Shown: positions 12,173-21,913 of the stretch, piece after piece
How the letters are laid out: each line of letters starts with the position of its first letter
Numbering within the stretch: the stretch's first letter is position 1
Source of the DNA: Devosia marina
GTDB taxonomy: Bacteria; Pseudomonadota; Alphaproteobacteria; Rhizobiales; Devosiaceae
Length of the DNA stretch: 64,000 bases
Reading direction: 5' to 3'
NCBI RefSeq assembly: GCF_009758415.1
Contig: NZ_WQRF01000002.1
Span: 310,001 to 374,000 of the forward strand
Notes under the pieces: generated by a model
What the model was told of the DNA's origin: nothing
Seen by the model: only the letters and a program-made list of their open reading frames with translations
Databases searched by the model: none
Program-made: the position numbers and the translations under genes

Positions 12173-13156
12173 CTATCCCCAGGGTCCGCGGTTTTCACCC
12201 TCGTCCAAAGGGCGTCCAGCGGTCGGTACCCGCCAGCCGGTGCCCGTATTGCGGCCACTTGAGGCGGCGCGCGGGCGGGGCTGACGTGTTCGCCCCTTAT
12301 CCTCCACGCGCATCTCGGCGGCAAGCCTTTGCAGCGCTGCGATACGGTTGCCGGTATCGGGATGGGTGGAGAACAAATTGTCCATCCGCTGCCCGTTGAG
12401 CGGATTGATGATATACATATGGGCCATGGCCGGGTTGCGCTCGGCCGCCACATTGACCTGGCGGCCGGCCAAGGTGGCGATCTTGTTGAGCGCCGAGGCG
12501 AGGGCAATCGGGTCGCCGGCAATTTCGGCCCCGAGCTTGTCGGCTTCATATTCGCGGGTCCGGCTCACCGCCATCTGCACCAGCATGGCGGCCAGGGGAG
12601 CGAGAAACACCATCAAGAGCGCGCCAATGCCGCCCAGTGGATTGTCGCGATTATTGCCGCCGCCAAAGAACAGGCCGAACTGGGCCAGCGCCGAAATGGC
12701 ACCGGCCAGCGTGGCGGTGATGGTCATGGTCAGGGTGTCGCGGTTCTTGATATGGGCCAGCTCATGGGCGACCACGCCCGCAACTTCGCGGGTATCGAGT
12801 TGCCGTAGCAGGCCCGAGGACACGGCAACGGCGGCATTGTTCGGGTCGCGCCCGGTGGCAAAGGCATTGGGCTGGTCGGTCTCGATCACATAAACGACCG
12901 GGGTCGGGATGCCGGCGCGCCGGGAAAGCACATCGACCATGTCATAGAGTTCGGGGGCGCGGGAGCGTTCCACGGGCACCGCATTCTGCATGCGCAGCAC
13001 CATCTTGTCCGAATTCCAGAAGGCGAACAGATTGGTGCCGGCGGCAAACAGAAACGCGATCATCATGCCGGCCGTGCCGCCGATGAAATAGCCCACAACC
13101 ATGAACAGCGCCGTCATTGCCGCCAGAAGGGCAAAGGTACGCAGCGTATTGAACAT
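12173..13156 (-). CDS. htpX: Membrane zinc metalloprotease HtpX
   Basis: The 327-residue product starts [27 protein letters not shown], with two N-terminal membrane segments. It carries [16 protein letters not shown] (HExxH zinc site) and the third ligand region [15 protein letters not shown], followed by a family-typical NPLNGQ-containing end. HtpX is an inner-membrane quality-control protease. The C-terminus has an unusual Arg/Pro/Gly-rich tail. The start at 13156 matches the first membrane segment. Confidence 0.94.
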   Translation of the reverse strand: MFNTLRTFALLAAMTALFMVVGYFIGGTAGMMIAFLFAAGTNLFAFWNSDKMVLRMQNAVPVERSRAPELYDMVDVLSRRAGIPTPVVYVIETDQPNAFATGRDPNNAAVAVSSGLLRQLDTREVAGVVAHELAHIKNRDTLTMTITATLAGAISALAQFGLFFGGGNNRDNPLGGIGALLMVFLAPLAAMLVQMAVSRTREYEADKLGAEIAGDPIALASALNKIATLAGRQVNVAAERNPAMAHMYIINPLNGQRMDNLFSTHPDTGNRIAALQRLAAEMRVEDKGRTRQPRPRAASSGRNTGTGWRVPTAGRPLDEGENRGPWG

Positions 13157-13252
13157 CGTCTCGAACCCCTTGGGTTGGCTTTGCTGAGCAACTATGTTGT
13201 GTGTCAGGCGGTTCCGCGCAAGCGGAGTGACCAATTTGTCATGGAAGAGACG

Positions 13253-13468
13253 ATGAGCGACGACCCGCAACGCCCCGACCTATCGCAACACGATGAGCTT
13301 CGCGTATTGAGCCCGGCGGCGCAGCGCGCCCTGGCCGAGGCCGAAGCCCGGCGGCGGGGCATCGATGCGGCTTCTGCAATGGCGCCAAAGGAAAAGGGTG
13401 GTCGCGGAGGGCTCGAACCGGTGCGCTATGGCGACTGGGAGATCAAAGGCCTCACCAGTGATTTCTGA
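13253..13468 (+). CDS. DUF1674 / SDHAF4-like small protein
   Basis: The 71-residue product ends in [19 protein letters not shown], the hallmark of DUF1674, whose eukaryotic relatives (SDHAF4/Sdh8) assist flavination and assembly of succinate dehydrogenase. The N-terminus is disordered and charged. GGAAGAG precedes the ATG at 13253; an ATG at 13241 is an alternative. It is divergent from htpX. The assembly role in bacteria is inferred from homology. Confidence 0.8.
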   Translation: MSDDPQRPDLSQHDELRVLSPAAQRALAEAEARRRGIDAASAMAPKEKGGRGGLEPVRYGDWEIKGLTSDF

Positions 13469-13482
13469 CGCGGCGGGGCGGA

Positions 13483-13629
13483 TCAGCCCGGGAAGAAATC
13501 GGTAATGTTGTAGCCGGCGGCCGAGACGGCGAAGGTGGTGGCGACCGTCACGATCGCAGCAATCAGCACATATTCGATGCGGGTGATCAGCGGCTGATTG
13601 CGGAGATGGCTAAGAACGCGACGCAACAT
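13483..13629 (-). CDS. 48-aa Flp/type IVb pilin-like membrane peptide
   Basis: An ATG at 13629 opens a 48-codon frame beginning MLRRVLSHLRNQPL and then ITRIEYVLIAAIVTVATTF, ending DFFPG. The IEYxLIAA pattern before one hydrophobic helix resembles the core of Flp pilins (TAIEYGLIAA), where E is the conserved +5 glutamate. No tad genes are visible nearby. It could instead be an unrelated single-pass peptide, so the pilin call is tentative. Confidence 0.6.
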   Translation of the reverse strand: MLRRVLSHLRNQPLITRIEYVLIAAIVTVATTFAVSAAGYNITDFFPG

Positions 13630-13696
13630 TCAGGTCTCTTCCAGATGACGAAGACGGCCAAGATGCCGCAGACAAGATGAACGGAGCCTGAATGGC

Positions 13697-14230
13697 TCAG
13701 CCCCGCGCCTTTTCTAGGGCAGGAAGCAGCTCGGTTTCAATAGCGGCGGGCGTCAATGGGCCGACATGTTTGTAGGTAATGACGCCATCGGCATCGACCA
13801 GAAATGTTTCAGGCACGCCATAAACGCCCCAGTCGATGGAAACACGGCGATCGCGATCGGCCCCGACCGCGTCATAGGGATTGCCAAGTTCTGCAAGAAA
13901 TGCCCGCGCGTTTTCCGGCGCATCGGAATGGTTGATGCCGAACAGCCTGACGCCGGTTTCTGCCTTGAGGGTTTCGAGCAGCGGATGTTCGTCGCGGCAG
14001 GGAATGCACCAGGAGGCAAAGACATTGACCACCGTTACTTCGCCGCTGAGCGAGCTGGTGTCGAAGCCGGGCGCGTCCAGGCCCTCGACTGCCGGCAGGG
14101 TGAAGTCGGGCACCGGCTTGTCGATCAGGACCGAGCGAACCAGGGTGGAATCGCGGTCGATGGAAAAGGCAAAGACCGAGACCAGCGCCACCAGCAGGAT
14201 CAGGGGGAGGGCAAAGAGCGCATACCGCAT
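13697..14230 (-). CDS. ccmG: Cytochrome c maturation thioredoxin CcmG/DsbE
   Basis: The 177-residue product has an N-terminal membrane anchor (YALFALPLILLVALVSVFAF) and a thioredoxin fold with the active site FASWCIPCRDEHP. GVYGVPETFLVDADG is the typical CcmG cis-proline region. It reduces the apocytochrome c haem-binding cysteines in the periplasm. Its start overlaps the ccmD stop by one base. Confidence 0.92.
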   Translation of the reverse strand: MRYALFALPLILLVALVSVFAFSIDRDSTLVRSVLIDKPVPDFTLPAVEGLDAPGFDTSSLSGEVTVVNVFASWCIPCRDEHPLLETLKAETGVRLFGINHSDAPENARAFLAELGNPYDAVGADRDRRVSIDWGVYGVPETFLVDADGVITYKHVGPLTPAAIETELLPALEKARG

Positions 14231-14376
14231 CAGCCGCGCTTGTCCCCAAGCGTCTCGAGCCGGGCCCGGACGCGGCGGCTGTCATAGACGATCCAGCCGA
14301 TCAGCAGTCCAAGGCCGACGAATACACCGGCATAGGCGGCGAAGATGAACTCGGCGTGTTCCCCAAGGGCGATCAT
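14230..14376 (-). CDS. ccmD: Haem exporter accessory protein CcmD
   Basis: The 48-residue product MIALGEHAEFIFAAYAGVF has one membrane helix and a basic C-terminus (YDSRRVRARLETLG), as in CcmD. CcmD releases haem-loaded CcmE from the CcmABC complex. Its start overlaps the ccmC stop by four bases (ATGA) and its stop overlaps the ccmG start. A longer open frame runs upstream through ccmC but is a shadow. Confidence 0.88.
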   Translation of the reverse strand: MIALGEHAEFIFAAYAGVFVGLGLLIGWIVYDSRRVRARLETLGDKRG

Positions 14377-15134
14377 AGGGTGTCTCCCCGCGCGGCGCGT
14401 CGTTCCAGCGTCACCAGGCGCCGCCGGCGAATTTCGGTATGCATGGCCAGCAATTGGAGGGTGACGAAAAGCAGGGTGAAGGCAAAGAACATGACAAAGA
14501 GCGGGGTCAGCAGCGAGCCGGGCATGGTGGGCCCGTCGGCGCGAAACACGCTGGCGGGCTGGTGCAGCGTCGACCACCAGTCGACCGAGAATTTGATGAT
14601 CGGCACATTGACCGCGCCGACCAAGGTAAAGACGGCGACGACGCGGGCGGCGCGCAACTGGTCGTCAAAGGCGCGCCAGAGGGCCACAATGCCGAGATAG
14701 ATGAAAAGCAGGATGAGAGTGGACGTCATGCGCCCGTCCCATTCCCAGAAGGTGCCCCAGGTGGGGCGGCCCCACATCGAGCCCGTGAACAGGGCCATGG
14801 CGGTAAAGGCGGCCCCGAGCGGGGCGGCAGCCTTCATCGAGACGTCCGCGAGTGGATGGCGCCAGACCAGCGTGCCCAGTGCCGAAACGGCCATGGCGGC
14901 ATAGACGAACTGGCTGAGCCAGGCGGTGGGCACATGCACATACATGATGCGGACCGTATCGCCCATCTGGTAGTCGGCGGGCGAATTGAAGAAAGCGAAC
15001 CACAGCCCGAGCAGGTACAATGCGGTCGTGACCCCGGCCAGCGGCCAGATCAGCGGCCGCGTCCAGGCCAGAAACTGGCCAGGATGGGCCAGCCGGTTCC
15101 ACCAGCTCATTTTCGGGGTGTCATCAATGCTCAT
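14373..15134 (-). CDS. ccmC: Haem exporter permease CcmC
   Basis: The 253-residue product has six membrane segments and the tryptophan-rich haem-handling loop WGRPTWGTFWEWDGRMTS. It also has conserved periplasmic histidines in MYVHVPTAW and in the segment before the fifth helix. CcmC loads haem onto CcmE. It is collinear with ccmA-ccmB-ccmD-ccmG. Confidence 0.95.
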   Translation of the reverse strand: MSIDDTPKMSWWNRLAHPGQFLAWTRPLIWPLAGVTTALYLLGLWFAFFNSPADYQMGDTVRIMYVHVPTAWLSQFVYAAMAVSALGTLVWRHPLADVSMKAAAPLGAAFTAMALFTGSMWGRPTWGTFWEWDGRMTSTLILLFIYLGIVALWRAFDDQLRAARVVAVFTLVGAVNVPIIKFSVDWWSTLHQPASVFRADGPTMPGSLLTPLFVMFFAFTLLFVTLQLLAMHTEIRRRRLVTLERRAARGDTL

Positions 15135-15143
15135 GCAGGCGCT

Positions 15144-15809
15144 CTACTCTTCTCCCCAATCTATCGCAAGCGCAGCGGCAAAGGGAGAGAGCGCGAGTGA
15201 CATGAGACTGAGTGCCGCAAGGAACAGCATGGCACTCGAGGCCTGGTCGGGTCCGCCAAGCGGCGCAATGGCACCGACGCCAAAGATCAGCACCGGCACG
15301 CAAAGTGGTGCGATCAGGATCGGCGCCAGCAGGCCGCCACGCCTTATGGCCACGGTTATCGCGGCGCCGAAGGCTCCGAAGGCAGCCAGAGCCGGGGTGC
15401 CCAGAAGCAGCGAGAGCACCGTACGCCAAAAGGTCGGGCCATCCATGGCCAGGATCATGGCGAGAAAAGGTGACGCCAGGATCAGGGGCAGCGCGGCGGT
15501 CAGCCAGTGGGCGATCACTTTTGCGGCAACCACCCCGGCCATGGACATGTCGGCCATCCGGTAGAGGGCCAGAGTGCCGTCGTCGCGATCGGGCCGGAAC
15601 AGGCGGTCAAGACCCAGCAGCATGGCGAGAAACGCAGCGATCCAGATGATGCCGGGGGCAATGCTGGCCAGCAGCGCCCGGTCCGGGCCAATGGCAAAAG
15701 GGACGATCGCCCCCACAATGATGAAGAACAACACCAGCGTCAGGACTTCGCCACCACCCGAAAAGCTGAGACGCAGGTCGCGCCGGAGAACGCCAAGAAA
15801 GCCGCTCAT
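15144..15809 (-). CDS. ccmB: Haem exporter permease CcmB
   Basis: The 221-residue polytopic product begins FLGVLRRDLRLSFSGGGEVLTLVLFFIIVG, the typical CcmB N-terminus. It forms the ABC membrane part with CcmA in the haem-release step of cytochrome c maturation. Its start overlaps the ccmA stop by four bases. Confidence 0.93.
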   Translation of the reverse strand: MSGFLGVLRRDLRLSFSGGGEVLTLVLFFIIVGAIVPFAIGPDRALLASIAPGIIWIAAFLAMLLGLDRLFRPDRDDGTLALYRMADMSMAGVVAAKVIAHWLTAALPLILASPFLAMILAMDGPTFWRTVLSLLLGTPALAAFGAFGAAITVAIRRGGLLAPILIAPLCVPVLIFGVGAIAPLGGPDQASSAMLFLAALSLMSLALSPFAAALAIDWGEE

Positions 15810-16432
15810 GCCCTGGCTCCAAGCGTCAGCGTGGCCGCGCCGGGCAGGGCGATGTCGTCATGGGTGGCGACTACGGCCAGGCCACCGCTTCTGAGATGGT
15901 CCGCGAGCAGGGCCGCCAACAGGTCGCGCCCTGCCGCGTCCAGCGCCGCGCTGGGTTCATCGAGCAGCCAGACGGGGCGGGGCGACACCAATAGCCGGGC
16001 CAATACGAGACGGCGCTGCTGGCCCGCGGAGAGATATCCGGCATCGAGACGGGCGGTGCGTCCCAGACCAACCCGATCGAGCGCTGTCGCAGGGGTCACA
16101 TCACCGTGCCCGTTAATGTCGGCCCAGAATTTGAGGGTCTGGATCACGCTGAGGCGCGGCCTTACTGCGTTCTTGTGTCCGCAATGATGGATGAAGGGCC
16201 CCGCCTCGGGATCAGCACCCTCGAAAACGACATTGCCCGAGATGGGATGCAGCAGGCCGGCCAGGGTGAGCAGGAGAGTGGATTTGCCGGCGCCATTGGG
16301 TCCGCGCAGCAGCAGGGCACTGCCCGCAGCGACCTTTAGCGACAAATCTGCGGCCAGCACGGCGTCACCGCGCCCACAGGCAAGGCCCTGTGTCTTAAGC
16401 TGTATCTGGTGCTGGACTTGCCTTTGCGTCAT
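15806..16432 (-). CDS. ccmA: Haem exporter ATPase CcmA
   Basis: The product of about 208 residues is an ABC ATPase with Walker A ([13 protein letters not shown]), the signature [15 protein letters not shown] and Walker [16 protein letters not shown]. CcmA powers release of haem-loaded CcmE. I chose the ATG at 16432; an in-frame ATG at 16456 would add eight residues. The gene heads the ccm run and is divergent from acnA. Confidence 0.93.
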   Translation of the reverse strand: MTQRQVQHQIQLKTQGLACGRGDAVLAADLSLKVAAGSALLLRGPNGAGKSTLLLTLAGLLHPISGNVVFEGADPEAGPFIHHCGHKNAVRPRLSVIQTLKFWADINGHGDVTPATALDRVGLGRTARLDAGYLSAGQQRRLVLARLLVSPRPVWLLDEPSAALDAAGRDLLAALLADHLRSGGLAVVATHDDIALPGAATLTLGARA

Positions 16433-16592
16433 GGCCCCATCTCGTATTGGACCCATGGTCGTACTGGCAAGGGCTTGGTTGATTGACTATAAGCCCAAAG
16501 AGATTGGAGTCATTCCAGAAAAGCGCGGTTTGTTCTTCGGCCCCACGCCCCGAATGATCCGGCGCACAAGCAGCAAGAAGGGCGGAGCACAA

Positions 16593-19346
16593 GTGACCTC
16601 GATAGACAGCTTCAAATCCAAGCAGACACTGACGGTCGGCGGCAAGACGTATACCTATTATTCGATCGTCGAGGCCGAGAAGAACGGCCTTGCAGGCGTC
16701 TCCAAACTTCCCGGCTCGATGAAGGTGGTGCTGGAAAACCTCCTGCGCTTCGAAGATAACCGTACCGTGACCAAGGCCGATATCGAGGCCGTTGCCACCT
16801 GGCTGGTTACCCGCAAATCCGACCACGAGATTTCCTATCGTCCGGCGCGCGTGCTGATGCAGGATTTCACCGGCGTGCCGGCCGTGGTGGATCTGGCCGC
16901 CATGCGCGATGCCACCGCCAAACTCGGCGCCAATCCGCAGAAGATCAATCCGCTGGTTCCCGTCGATCTGGTCATCGACCACTCGGTGATGGTGGATAGC
17001 TTTGGCACCGCCCTGTCCTTTGGGCAGAATGTCGAGCTCGAATATGAGCGCAATGGGGAGCGCTATGAGTTCCTGCGCTGGGGCCAGTCGGCGTTTGACA
17101 ATTTCCGCGTGGTGCCTCCCGGCACCGGCATCTGCCACCAGGTGAACCTGGAATATCTGGCGCAGACCGTCTGGACCCGCGAAGAAAACGGGGAGACCGT
17201 CGCCTATCCCGATACACTGGTGGGCACGGATTCGCACACCACCATGGTCAATGGCCTGGCCGTGCTCGGCTGGGGCGTGGGCGGCATCGAGGCCGAGGCG
17301 GCAATGCTGGGCCAGCCGATCACCATGCTGATCCCCGAAGTCATTGGCTTCAAGCTGACTGGCAAGATCAATGAAGGCATCACCGCCACCGATCTGGTGC
17401 TGACGGTTACCGAAATGCTGCGCAAGAAGGGCGTGGTTGGCAAGTTCGTCGAGTTCTACGGCCCGGGGCTGGATTACCTCTCCCTCGAAGACCAGGCGAC
17501 CATCGCCAACATGGCGCCCGAATATGGCGCGACTTGCGGCTATTTCCCGGTCGATGCCGATACGCTCAAATACCTCACCACTACTGGGCGTGACCCGGAG
17601 CGCGTGGCACTGGTAGAAGCCTATTCGCGGGCCCAGGGCATGTTCCGCACCTCGGAATCTGCCGATCCGGTGTTCACCGACACGCTTGAGCTCGATCTTT
17701 CGACCGTGGTGCCCTCGCTCTCGGGCCCCAAGCGTCCGCAGGACCGTGTGCCGCTCAATACCGCCGCTTCGGCCTTCGCAAAGGTCCTGCCGGAATTGAC
17801 CGGTGGCCGTGTTGATCGCACCAGCACTCCCGACAGCCGCGGCGAGTCCCGCTATGTCGATGAAGGCGCCACCGGCGTCGACGATATTCCCGAAGAGGCC
17901 GCCTTCCCGGTCAAGGGCACCGATTATCACATTGATGATGGGTCGGTGGTCATTGCCGCCATCACCTCGTGCACCAATACGTCCAACCCCTCGGTGCTGG
18001 TGGCTGCCGGCCTGGTTGCCCGCAAGGCACGGGCGCTGGGGCTGGATTCCAAGCCCTGGGTCAAGACCTCGCTGGCGCCCGGCTCGCAGGTGGTCACCGA
18101 CTATCTGACCGCCGCGGGCCTGCAGGAAGATCTCGATGCCATCGGCTTCAACCTGGTCGGGTATGGCTGCACCACCTGTATCGGCAATTCGGGCCCGCTG
18201 CCGCAGGCCATCTCCGATTGCATCAACGAGAACAAGCTGGTCGCCTGCTCGGTGCTTTCGGGCAACCGCAATTTCGAAGGCCGCGTGAACCCGGACGTGC
18301 GCGCCAATTATCTGGCCTCCCCGCCGCTGGTGGTGGCCTATGCATTGGCCGGGTCGATGAACATCGACATCACCACCGAGCCGCTCGGCATGGGCAAGGA
18401 TGGCAAGCCGGTCTATCTCAAGGATGTCTGGCCCACCAACCATGAGGTGGCCGAGATCGTGCGCCAGCACGTCACCGCCGAAATGTTTCGCTCGCGTTAC
18501 TCGGACGTGTTCAAGGGTGACGAGCACTGGCAGGGAATCGCGGTGGAAGGCGGGGAAACCTATGGCTGGAATTCTTCGTCCACCTATGTGCAGAACCCGC
18601 CCTATTTCGAAGATCTGACCATGGAGCCCAAGCCGGTGACCGATGTGGTTTCGGCCCGCGTGCTGGCGCTGTTCCTCGACAGTATCACCACCGACCACAT
18701 CTCGCCCGCTGGCTCGTTCAAGGCTGCCACGCCTGCCGGCCAGTATCTGACCGAGCGTCAGGTGGCGCCGAAGGACTTCAACTCCTATGGTGCCCGGCGC
18801 GGCAATCATGAAGTGATGATGCGCGGCACCTTCGCCAATATCCGCATCAAGAACATGATGCTTGACGGCGTCGAGGGTGGCTTCACCAAGGGCCCGAATG
18901 GCGAGCAGATGCCAATCTATGACGCGGCCATGGCCTATCAGCAGCAGGGTACGCCCCTGGTGGTCTTTGCCGGCAAGGAATATGGCACCGGCTCCTCGCG
19001 TGACTGGGCCGCCAAGGGCACCAATCTGCTCGGCGTCAAGGCCGTCATTGCCCAGAGCTTTGAGCGTATTCACCGCTCGAACCTGGTCGGCATGGGCGTC
19101 ATTCCGCTGCAGTTCAAGGACGGCGACAGCTGGCAGAGCCTGGGGCTGGACGGCACCGAGACAGTGGACATTGTCGGGGTGGAAAGCATCGAGCCGCGCG
19201 CAACGGTCAATGTGAAGATCACCCGCCCCAATGGCGAAGTGCTCAATGTCGAAACCCTGTGCCGGATCGATACGGCCAACGAGCTCGACTACTTCAAGAA
19301 CGGCGGCATCCTGCACTATGTGCTGCGCAGTCTCGTCGCTGCGTAA
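16593..19346 (+). CDS. acnA: Aconitate hydratase AcnA
   Basis: The 917-residue product is a full-length AcnA/IRP-type aconitase: [20 protein letters not shown]-terminus, substrate loop [12 protein letters not shown], cluster cysteines in [12 protein letters not shown] and [14 protein letters not shown], and the C-terminal swivel [16 protein letters not shown]. It interconverts citrate and isocitrate. The start is a GTG at 16593 after the ribosome-binding site GGCGGAG (16581-16587). The frame is open well upstream, but that part has no family similarity. Confidence 0.96.
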   Translation: MTSIDSFKSKQTLTVGGKTYTYYSIVEAEKNGLAGVSKLPGSMKVVLENLLRFEDNRTVTKADIEAVATWLVTRKSDHEISYRPARVLMQDFTGVPAVVDLAAMRDATAKLGANPQKINPLVPVDLVIDHSVMVDSFGTALSFGQNVELEYERNGERYEFLRWGQSAFDNFRVVPPGTGICHQVNLEYLAQTVWTREENGETVAYPDTLVGTDSHTTMVNGLAVLGWGVGGIEAEAAMLGQPITMLIPEVIGFKLTGKINEGITATDLVLTVTEMLRKKGVVGKFVEFYGPGLDYLSLEDQATIANMAPEYGATCGYFPVDADTLKYLTTTGRDPERVALVEAYSRAQGMFRTSESADPVFTDTLELDLSTVVPSLSGPKRPQDRVPLNTAASAFAKVLPELTGGRVDRTSTPDSRGESRYVDEGATGVDDIPEEAAFPVKGTDYHIDDGSVVIAAITSCTNTSNPSVLVAAGLVARKARALGLDSKPWVKTSLAPGSQVVTDYLTAAGLQEDLDAIGFNLVGYGCTTCIGNSGPLPQAISDCINENKLVACSVLSGNRNFEGRVNPDVRANYLASPPLVVAYALAGSMNIDITTEPLGMGKDGKPVYLKDVWPTNHEVAEIVRQHVTAEMFRSRYSDVFKGDEHWQGIAVEGGETYGWNSSSTYVQNPPYFEDLTMEPKPVTDVVSARVLALFLDSITTDHISPAGSFKAATPAGQYLTERQVAPKDFNSYGARRGNHEVMMRGTFANIRIKNMMLDGVEGGFTKGPNGEQMPIYDAAMAYQQQGTPLVVFAGKEYGTGSSRDWAAKGTNLLGVKAVIAQSFERIHRSNLVGMGVIPLQFKDGDSWQSLGLDGTETVDIVGVESIEPRATVNVKITRPNGEVLNVETLCRIDTANELDYFKNGGILHYVLRSLVAA

Positions 19347-19374
19347 ACGCCGCTTGCAAGCACCCACAGAACAG

Positions 19375-19403
19375 ATGGCGGTCCCTTGGGGCCGCCATTT
19401 TTT
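19375..19403 (+). terminator. Rho-independent terminator after acnA
   Basis: ATGGCGG (19375-19381) pairs with CCGCCAT (19392-19398) around a 10-base loop and is followed by a run of T ending at 19403. It lies 29 bases after the acnA stop. Confidence 0.8.
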
Positions 19404-19471
19404 GTTTTGCCGGTGTGGCTCACCCGCTTTTGACTAGGCAATCGATATGGGCCCGGCCTACAACAGCGCCC

Positions 19472-20209
19472 ATGTTTCTTCACGGCTTTTCCGCATCCAT
19501 TGCAGGCACGGCTCTGGCGCTGATCCTTTCGGGCTCGGTTGCCGCAGAATCCGTACGCCTCAATCCCAAGGCGGTGGTGGAATTGTTCACGAGCCAGGGT
19601 TGCTCGTCCTGTCCGCCGGCCGATGCGCTGCTGACCAGCCTTGCCGAGCGTGATGACGTGTTGGCGCTGGCCTATCACGTGGATTACTGGGACTATATCG
19701 GCTGGGAAGATACCTTTGGACACAAGGATTTTTCCGACCGGCAGCGCGGCTATGCCAAGAGCTGGGGGTCCTCGCGCATCTTCACCCCGCAGATGGTCAT
19801 CAACGGCGCCGAGGGTGTCGTCGGATCCAAGCGTGACGAAGTCTATGATGCGGTTGCTTCGGCGCAATTGCCGCTGGAGGTGTCGCTCACCGTTTATGGC
19901 GACATGCTCAAGCTGAACGTGCCAGCCGACGCCTCGCTGGAAGACGCCTCGATCTGGTTGATCCGCTATCTGGACCGGGCCGACGTCGCCATAGAAAAGG
20001 GTGAGAATGCCGGCAAATCCATGGTCTATACCCAGGTTGTCGTCGGTCGACAGATCGTGGGCATGTGGGAGGCCGGGGCGGGGGCAGAGATCAAGCTGCC
20101 GCTGGATCAGTTCGATCCCAGCGCCAATGGCGGTATTGCCATCCTTGTCCAGCCCGAGCGCAATGGCCTGCCTGGGCCGATCCTGGGCGCTGCCGCCTAC
20201 AGCTTCTAG
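19472..20209 (+). CDS. DUF1223 family secreted thioredoxin-like protein
   Basis: The 245-residue product has a signal peptide (FLHGFSASIAGTALALILSGSVAAE) and begins its mature part VVELFTSQGCSSCPPADALL, a CxxC-containing thioredoxin-like motif typical of DUF1223. HVDYWDYIGWEDTFG and FTPQMVINGAEGVVG also fit that family. It probably acts in the periplasm; the substrate is unknown. The start was set at the signal peptide. Confidence 0.85.
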   Translation: MFLHGFSASIAGTALALILSGSVAAESVRLNPKAVVELFTSQGCSSCPPADALLTSLAERDDVLALAYHVDYWDYIGWEDTFGHKDFSDRQRGYAKSWGSSRIFTPQMVINGAEGVVGSKRDEVYDAVASAQLPLEVSLTVYGDMLKLNVPADASLEDASIWLIRYLDRADVAIEKGENAGKSMVYTQVVVGRQIVGMWEAGAGAEIKLPLDQFDPSANGGIAILVQPERNGLPGPILGAAAYSF

Positions 20210-20220
20210 CTTTGCCGAAC

Positions 20221-20252
20221 AAAAACGCCCGCTCCGGGGGCAGGAGCGGGCG
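20221..20252 (-). terminator. Minus-strand intrinsic terminator in a gene-free stretch
   Basis: CGCCCGCTCC (20226-20235) pairs perfectly with GGAGCGGGCG (20243-20252). The T-run lies on the minus strand (AAAAA at 20221-20225 on the plus strand), so the hairpin terminates leftward transcription. No minus-strand gene precedes it for about 1 kb, which points to a small non-coding RNA from 20253-20475, or to weak use on the plus strand after the DUF1223 gene. Confidence 0.6.
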
Positions 20253-20475
20253 ACTGACTTGGAGTCAACTCAAATAATTGCGGCTGGCAGCGGGCCTTCT
20301 GGTTTGGGGGCTCGGTCGGCCTGCCACCAGCCACTGGAGGCAATGGTTGAACGATGCTGCGGCATTGGGGCGTGTTGAGGGACAAATAATGGCCGAAATG
20401 CGGTATTTCATGCCTCTTGCCAAGCCGCGCGATTACGTCGATCATTGCGGAACGATGACAGGGCATTGAGGCGGC

Positions 20476-20859
20476 GTGCAGGGTCCTCCGAAGACGAGTT
20501 CGAGCAATCTGGCACTGGTGCATGTGGGCGAGCCCTCTGGCCAGTCCAGTCGGCCCGTGCAGCCCGTGGTTGCCTTTGACCGCCGGGAGCTGATGCAGAT
20601 CTTGTCCGTCTATGGCCGCAAGGTTGGCTCAGGTGAATGGCGCGACTACGCCATGGATTTCCTCAAGGATCGGGCGCTGTTCTCGATCTATGCGCGGGTT
20701 TCAGAACGCCCGCTTTACGTGGTCGAGAAGAACCCCAAGCTGCGCAACAAGCAGGGCCAGTTCATGGTCACCAACCAACAGGGACGCATTCTCAAACGTG
20801 GCCACGACCTGGCGCAGGTGCTGCGGGTGCTTGATCCCGATCTGATGGTCGTGGGGTGA
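20476..20859 (+). CDS. DUF2794 family protein
   Basis: The 127-residue product contains VAFDRRELMQILSVYGRKV, GEWRDYAMDFLKDRALFSIY and KRGHDLAQVLRVLDP, matching DUF2794, an alphaproteobacterial family of unknown function. The start is a GTG at 20476. Its stop overlaps the start of the next gene by four bases. Confidence 0.85.
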   Translation: MQGPPKTSSSNLALVHVGEPSGQSSRPVQPVVAFDRRELMQILSVYGRKVGSGEWRDYAMDFLKDRALFSIYARVSERPLYVVEKNPKLRNKQGQFMVTNQQGRILKRGHDLAQVLRVLDPDLMVVG

Positions 20860-21323
20860 GCCTGCTGATCCGCTCGGCAGCTCGTGAGGATGCACCGGCG
20901 ATGAGCCGGGTGCTGATCGCTTCGATCACCGAACTCTGTCATGCCGATCATCAGGATGATCCGGATCGGATTGCCGAATGGACCGCCAACAAGACCCCAG
21001 ACGGCATTCTCTCCATGCTTGCGCGGGACGGTTTCTTCATGGTGGTTGCCGAACTGGATGGGCAGGTAGTCGCTGTCGGGGCCACTACGGCGGATGGCGA
21101 GATCGCCCTCAACTATGTCGCCCCTGAGGCCCGCTTTCGCGGTGTCAGCAAGGCGCTTCTCAATCATATGGAGACCGATCTGAGATCGCGCGGGTTTGTC
21201 GAAGGACGGCTGAGGGCAACGAACACGGCGAAGGCCTTTTATCGGGCCCAGGGCTGGTCTGCAGATGCCAGCCCGGATGGCGGCACGGCCTGTTTTGCCA
21301 TGCATAAACGGTTGGCTGACTAA
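20856..21323 (+). CDS. GNAT family N-acetyltransferase
   Basis: The 155-residue product has the GNAT order: N-terminal LLIRSAAREDAPAM, a central strand with AVGATTADGEIALNYV, the acetyl-CoA-binding VAPEARFRGVSKALL, and the C-terminal ATNTAKAFYRAQGW. Its start (GTG) overlaps the DUF2794 stop, suggesting coupling. The acceptor substrate is unknown. Confidence 0.85.
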   Translation: MSLLIRSAAREDAPAMSRVLIASITELCHADHQDDPDRIAEWTANKTPDGILSMLARDGFFMVVAELDGQVVAVGATTADGEIALNYVAPEARFRGVSKALLNHMETDLRSRGFVEGRLRATNTAKAFYRAQGWSADASPDGGTACFAMHKRLAD

Positions 21324-21817
21324 AGCGCCTTTTGCAGATGCACAATGTCGTGCCAGCGGTCAAACTTGTAACCAACGGCCTTATAATAACCTACGCGCTC
21401 GAAGCCGAACTTCTCATGAATGCCGACTGAATTTGCAGTGTCAGCGGTGATTACGGCCAGCATTTGCTTGAACCCGAAGGCTTTCGACTGCACCAGCAGT
21501 TCGGTCAGCATCAGCTTGCCCAGGCCCCGTCCGGTCTCTGCGGGATCGAGATAGATCGAATCCTCGCAGGTGAAACGATAAGCGGCACGGGGCCGGTAGA
21601 AGCTGGCATAGGCATAGCCGACAACCTTGCTCGCGCGTTCGGCGATGATCAGCGGATGGCCGAGCTTTTTCAGGCCCGCATATTTTTCGGCGATGGCTTC
21701 CTCGCCCGGGGCTTCGGTATCGAAGGTGATGGCGGTGTGGTCCACGTAGTGGCGATAGATCGTGGTGATCGCCGGAACATCGGACCAGGAGAAGGGGCGA
21801 AGAAGATAATCGGACAT
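21320..21817 (-). CDS. GNAT family N-acetyltransferase (phosphinothricin-acetyltransferase-like)
   Basis: The 165-residue product begins YLLRPFSWSDVPAITTIYRHYVDHT and carries VVGYAYASFYRPRAAYRFTCE and YLDPAETGRGLGKLML (acetyl-CoA loop), a layout like PAT/MnaT-type acetyltransferases. The natural substrate is uncertain. It converges with the preceding GNAT gene, their stops overlapping by four bases. The start at 21817 fits the family. Confidence 0.82.
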   Translation of the reverse strand: MSDYLLRPFSWSDVPAITTIYRHYVDHTAITFDTEAPGEEAIAEKYAGLKKLGHPLIIAERASKVVGYAYASFYRPRAAYRFTCEDSIYLDPAETGRGLGKLMLTELLVQSKAFGFKQMLAVITADTANSVGIHEKFGFERVGYYKAVGYKFDRWHDIVHLQKAL

Positions 21818-21830
21818 GGCTTTGGACAAA

Positions 21831-21864
21831 AGAAAGGGACCGCAGCCTTTTAAGCTGCGGTCCC
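21831..21864 (-). terminator. Intrinsic terminator downstream of the Bax-inhibitor-like gene
   Basis: GGGACCGCAGC (21836-21846) and GCTGCGGTCCC (21854-21864) form a perfect 11-bp stem with a 7-base loop. The minus strand continues with a T-rich tail (TTTCTTTTG), so it ends leftward transcription from the gene at 21914-22639. It sits between that gene and the acetyltransferase start. Confidence 0.8.
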
Positions 21865-21913
21865 TTGTGACGTCCAACCAATTTCCTTGATCGGGCGATC
21901 AAGGCCTTGATTG

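Noticed and set aside
16395..19367. A 990-codon open frame antisense to acnA
   Set aside because: It mirrors the codon structure of acnA, has no family similarity and no start signal; GC-rich genes often leave such antisense frames open. The same applies to the long frames opposite purH (7289-9196) and the helicase (39089-40642).
20278..20469. A 63-codon frame before the DUF2794 gene
   Set aside because: It has no convincing ribosome-binding site or family pattern, and it lies over the candidate antisense RNA region.
20253..20475. 6S, SRP or tmRNA gene as the source of the minus-strand terminator
   Set aside because: The conserved SRP loop bases, tmRNA ends and the 6S central-bubble layout were not visible.
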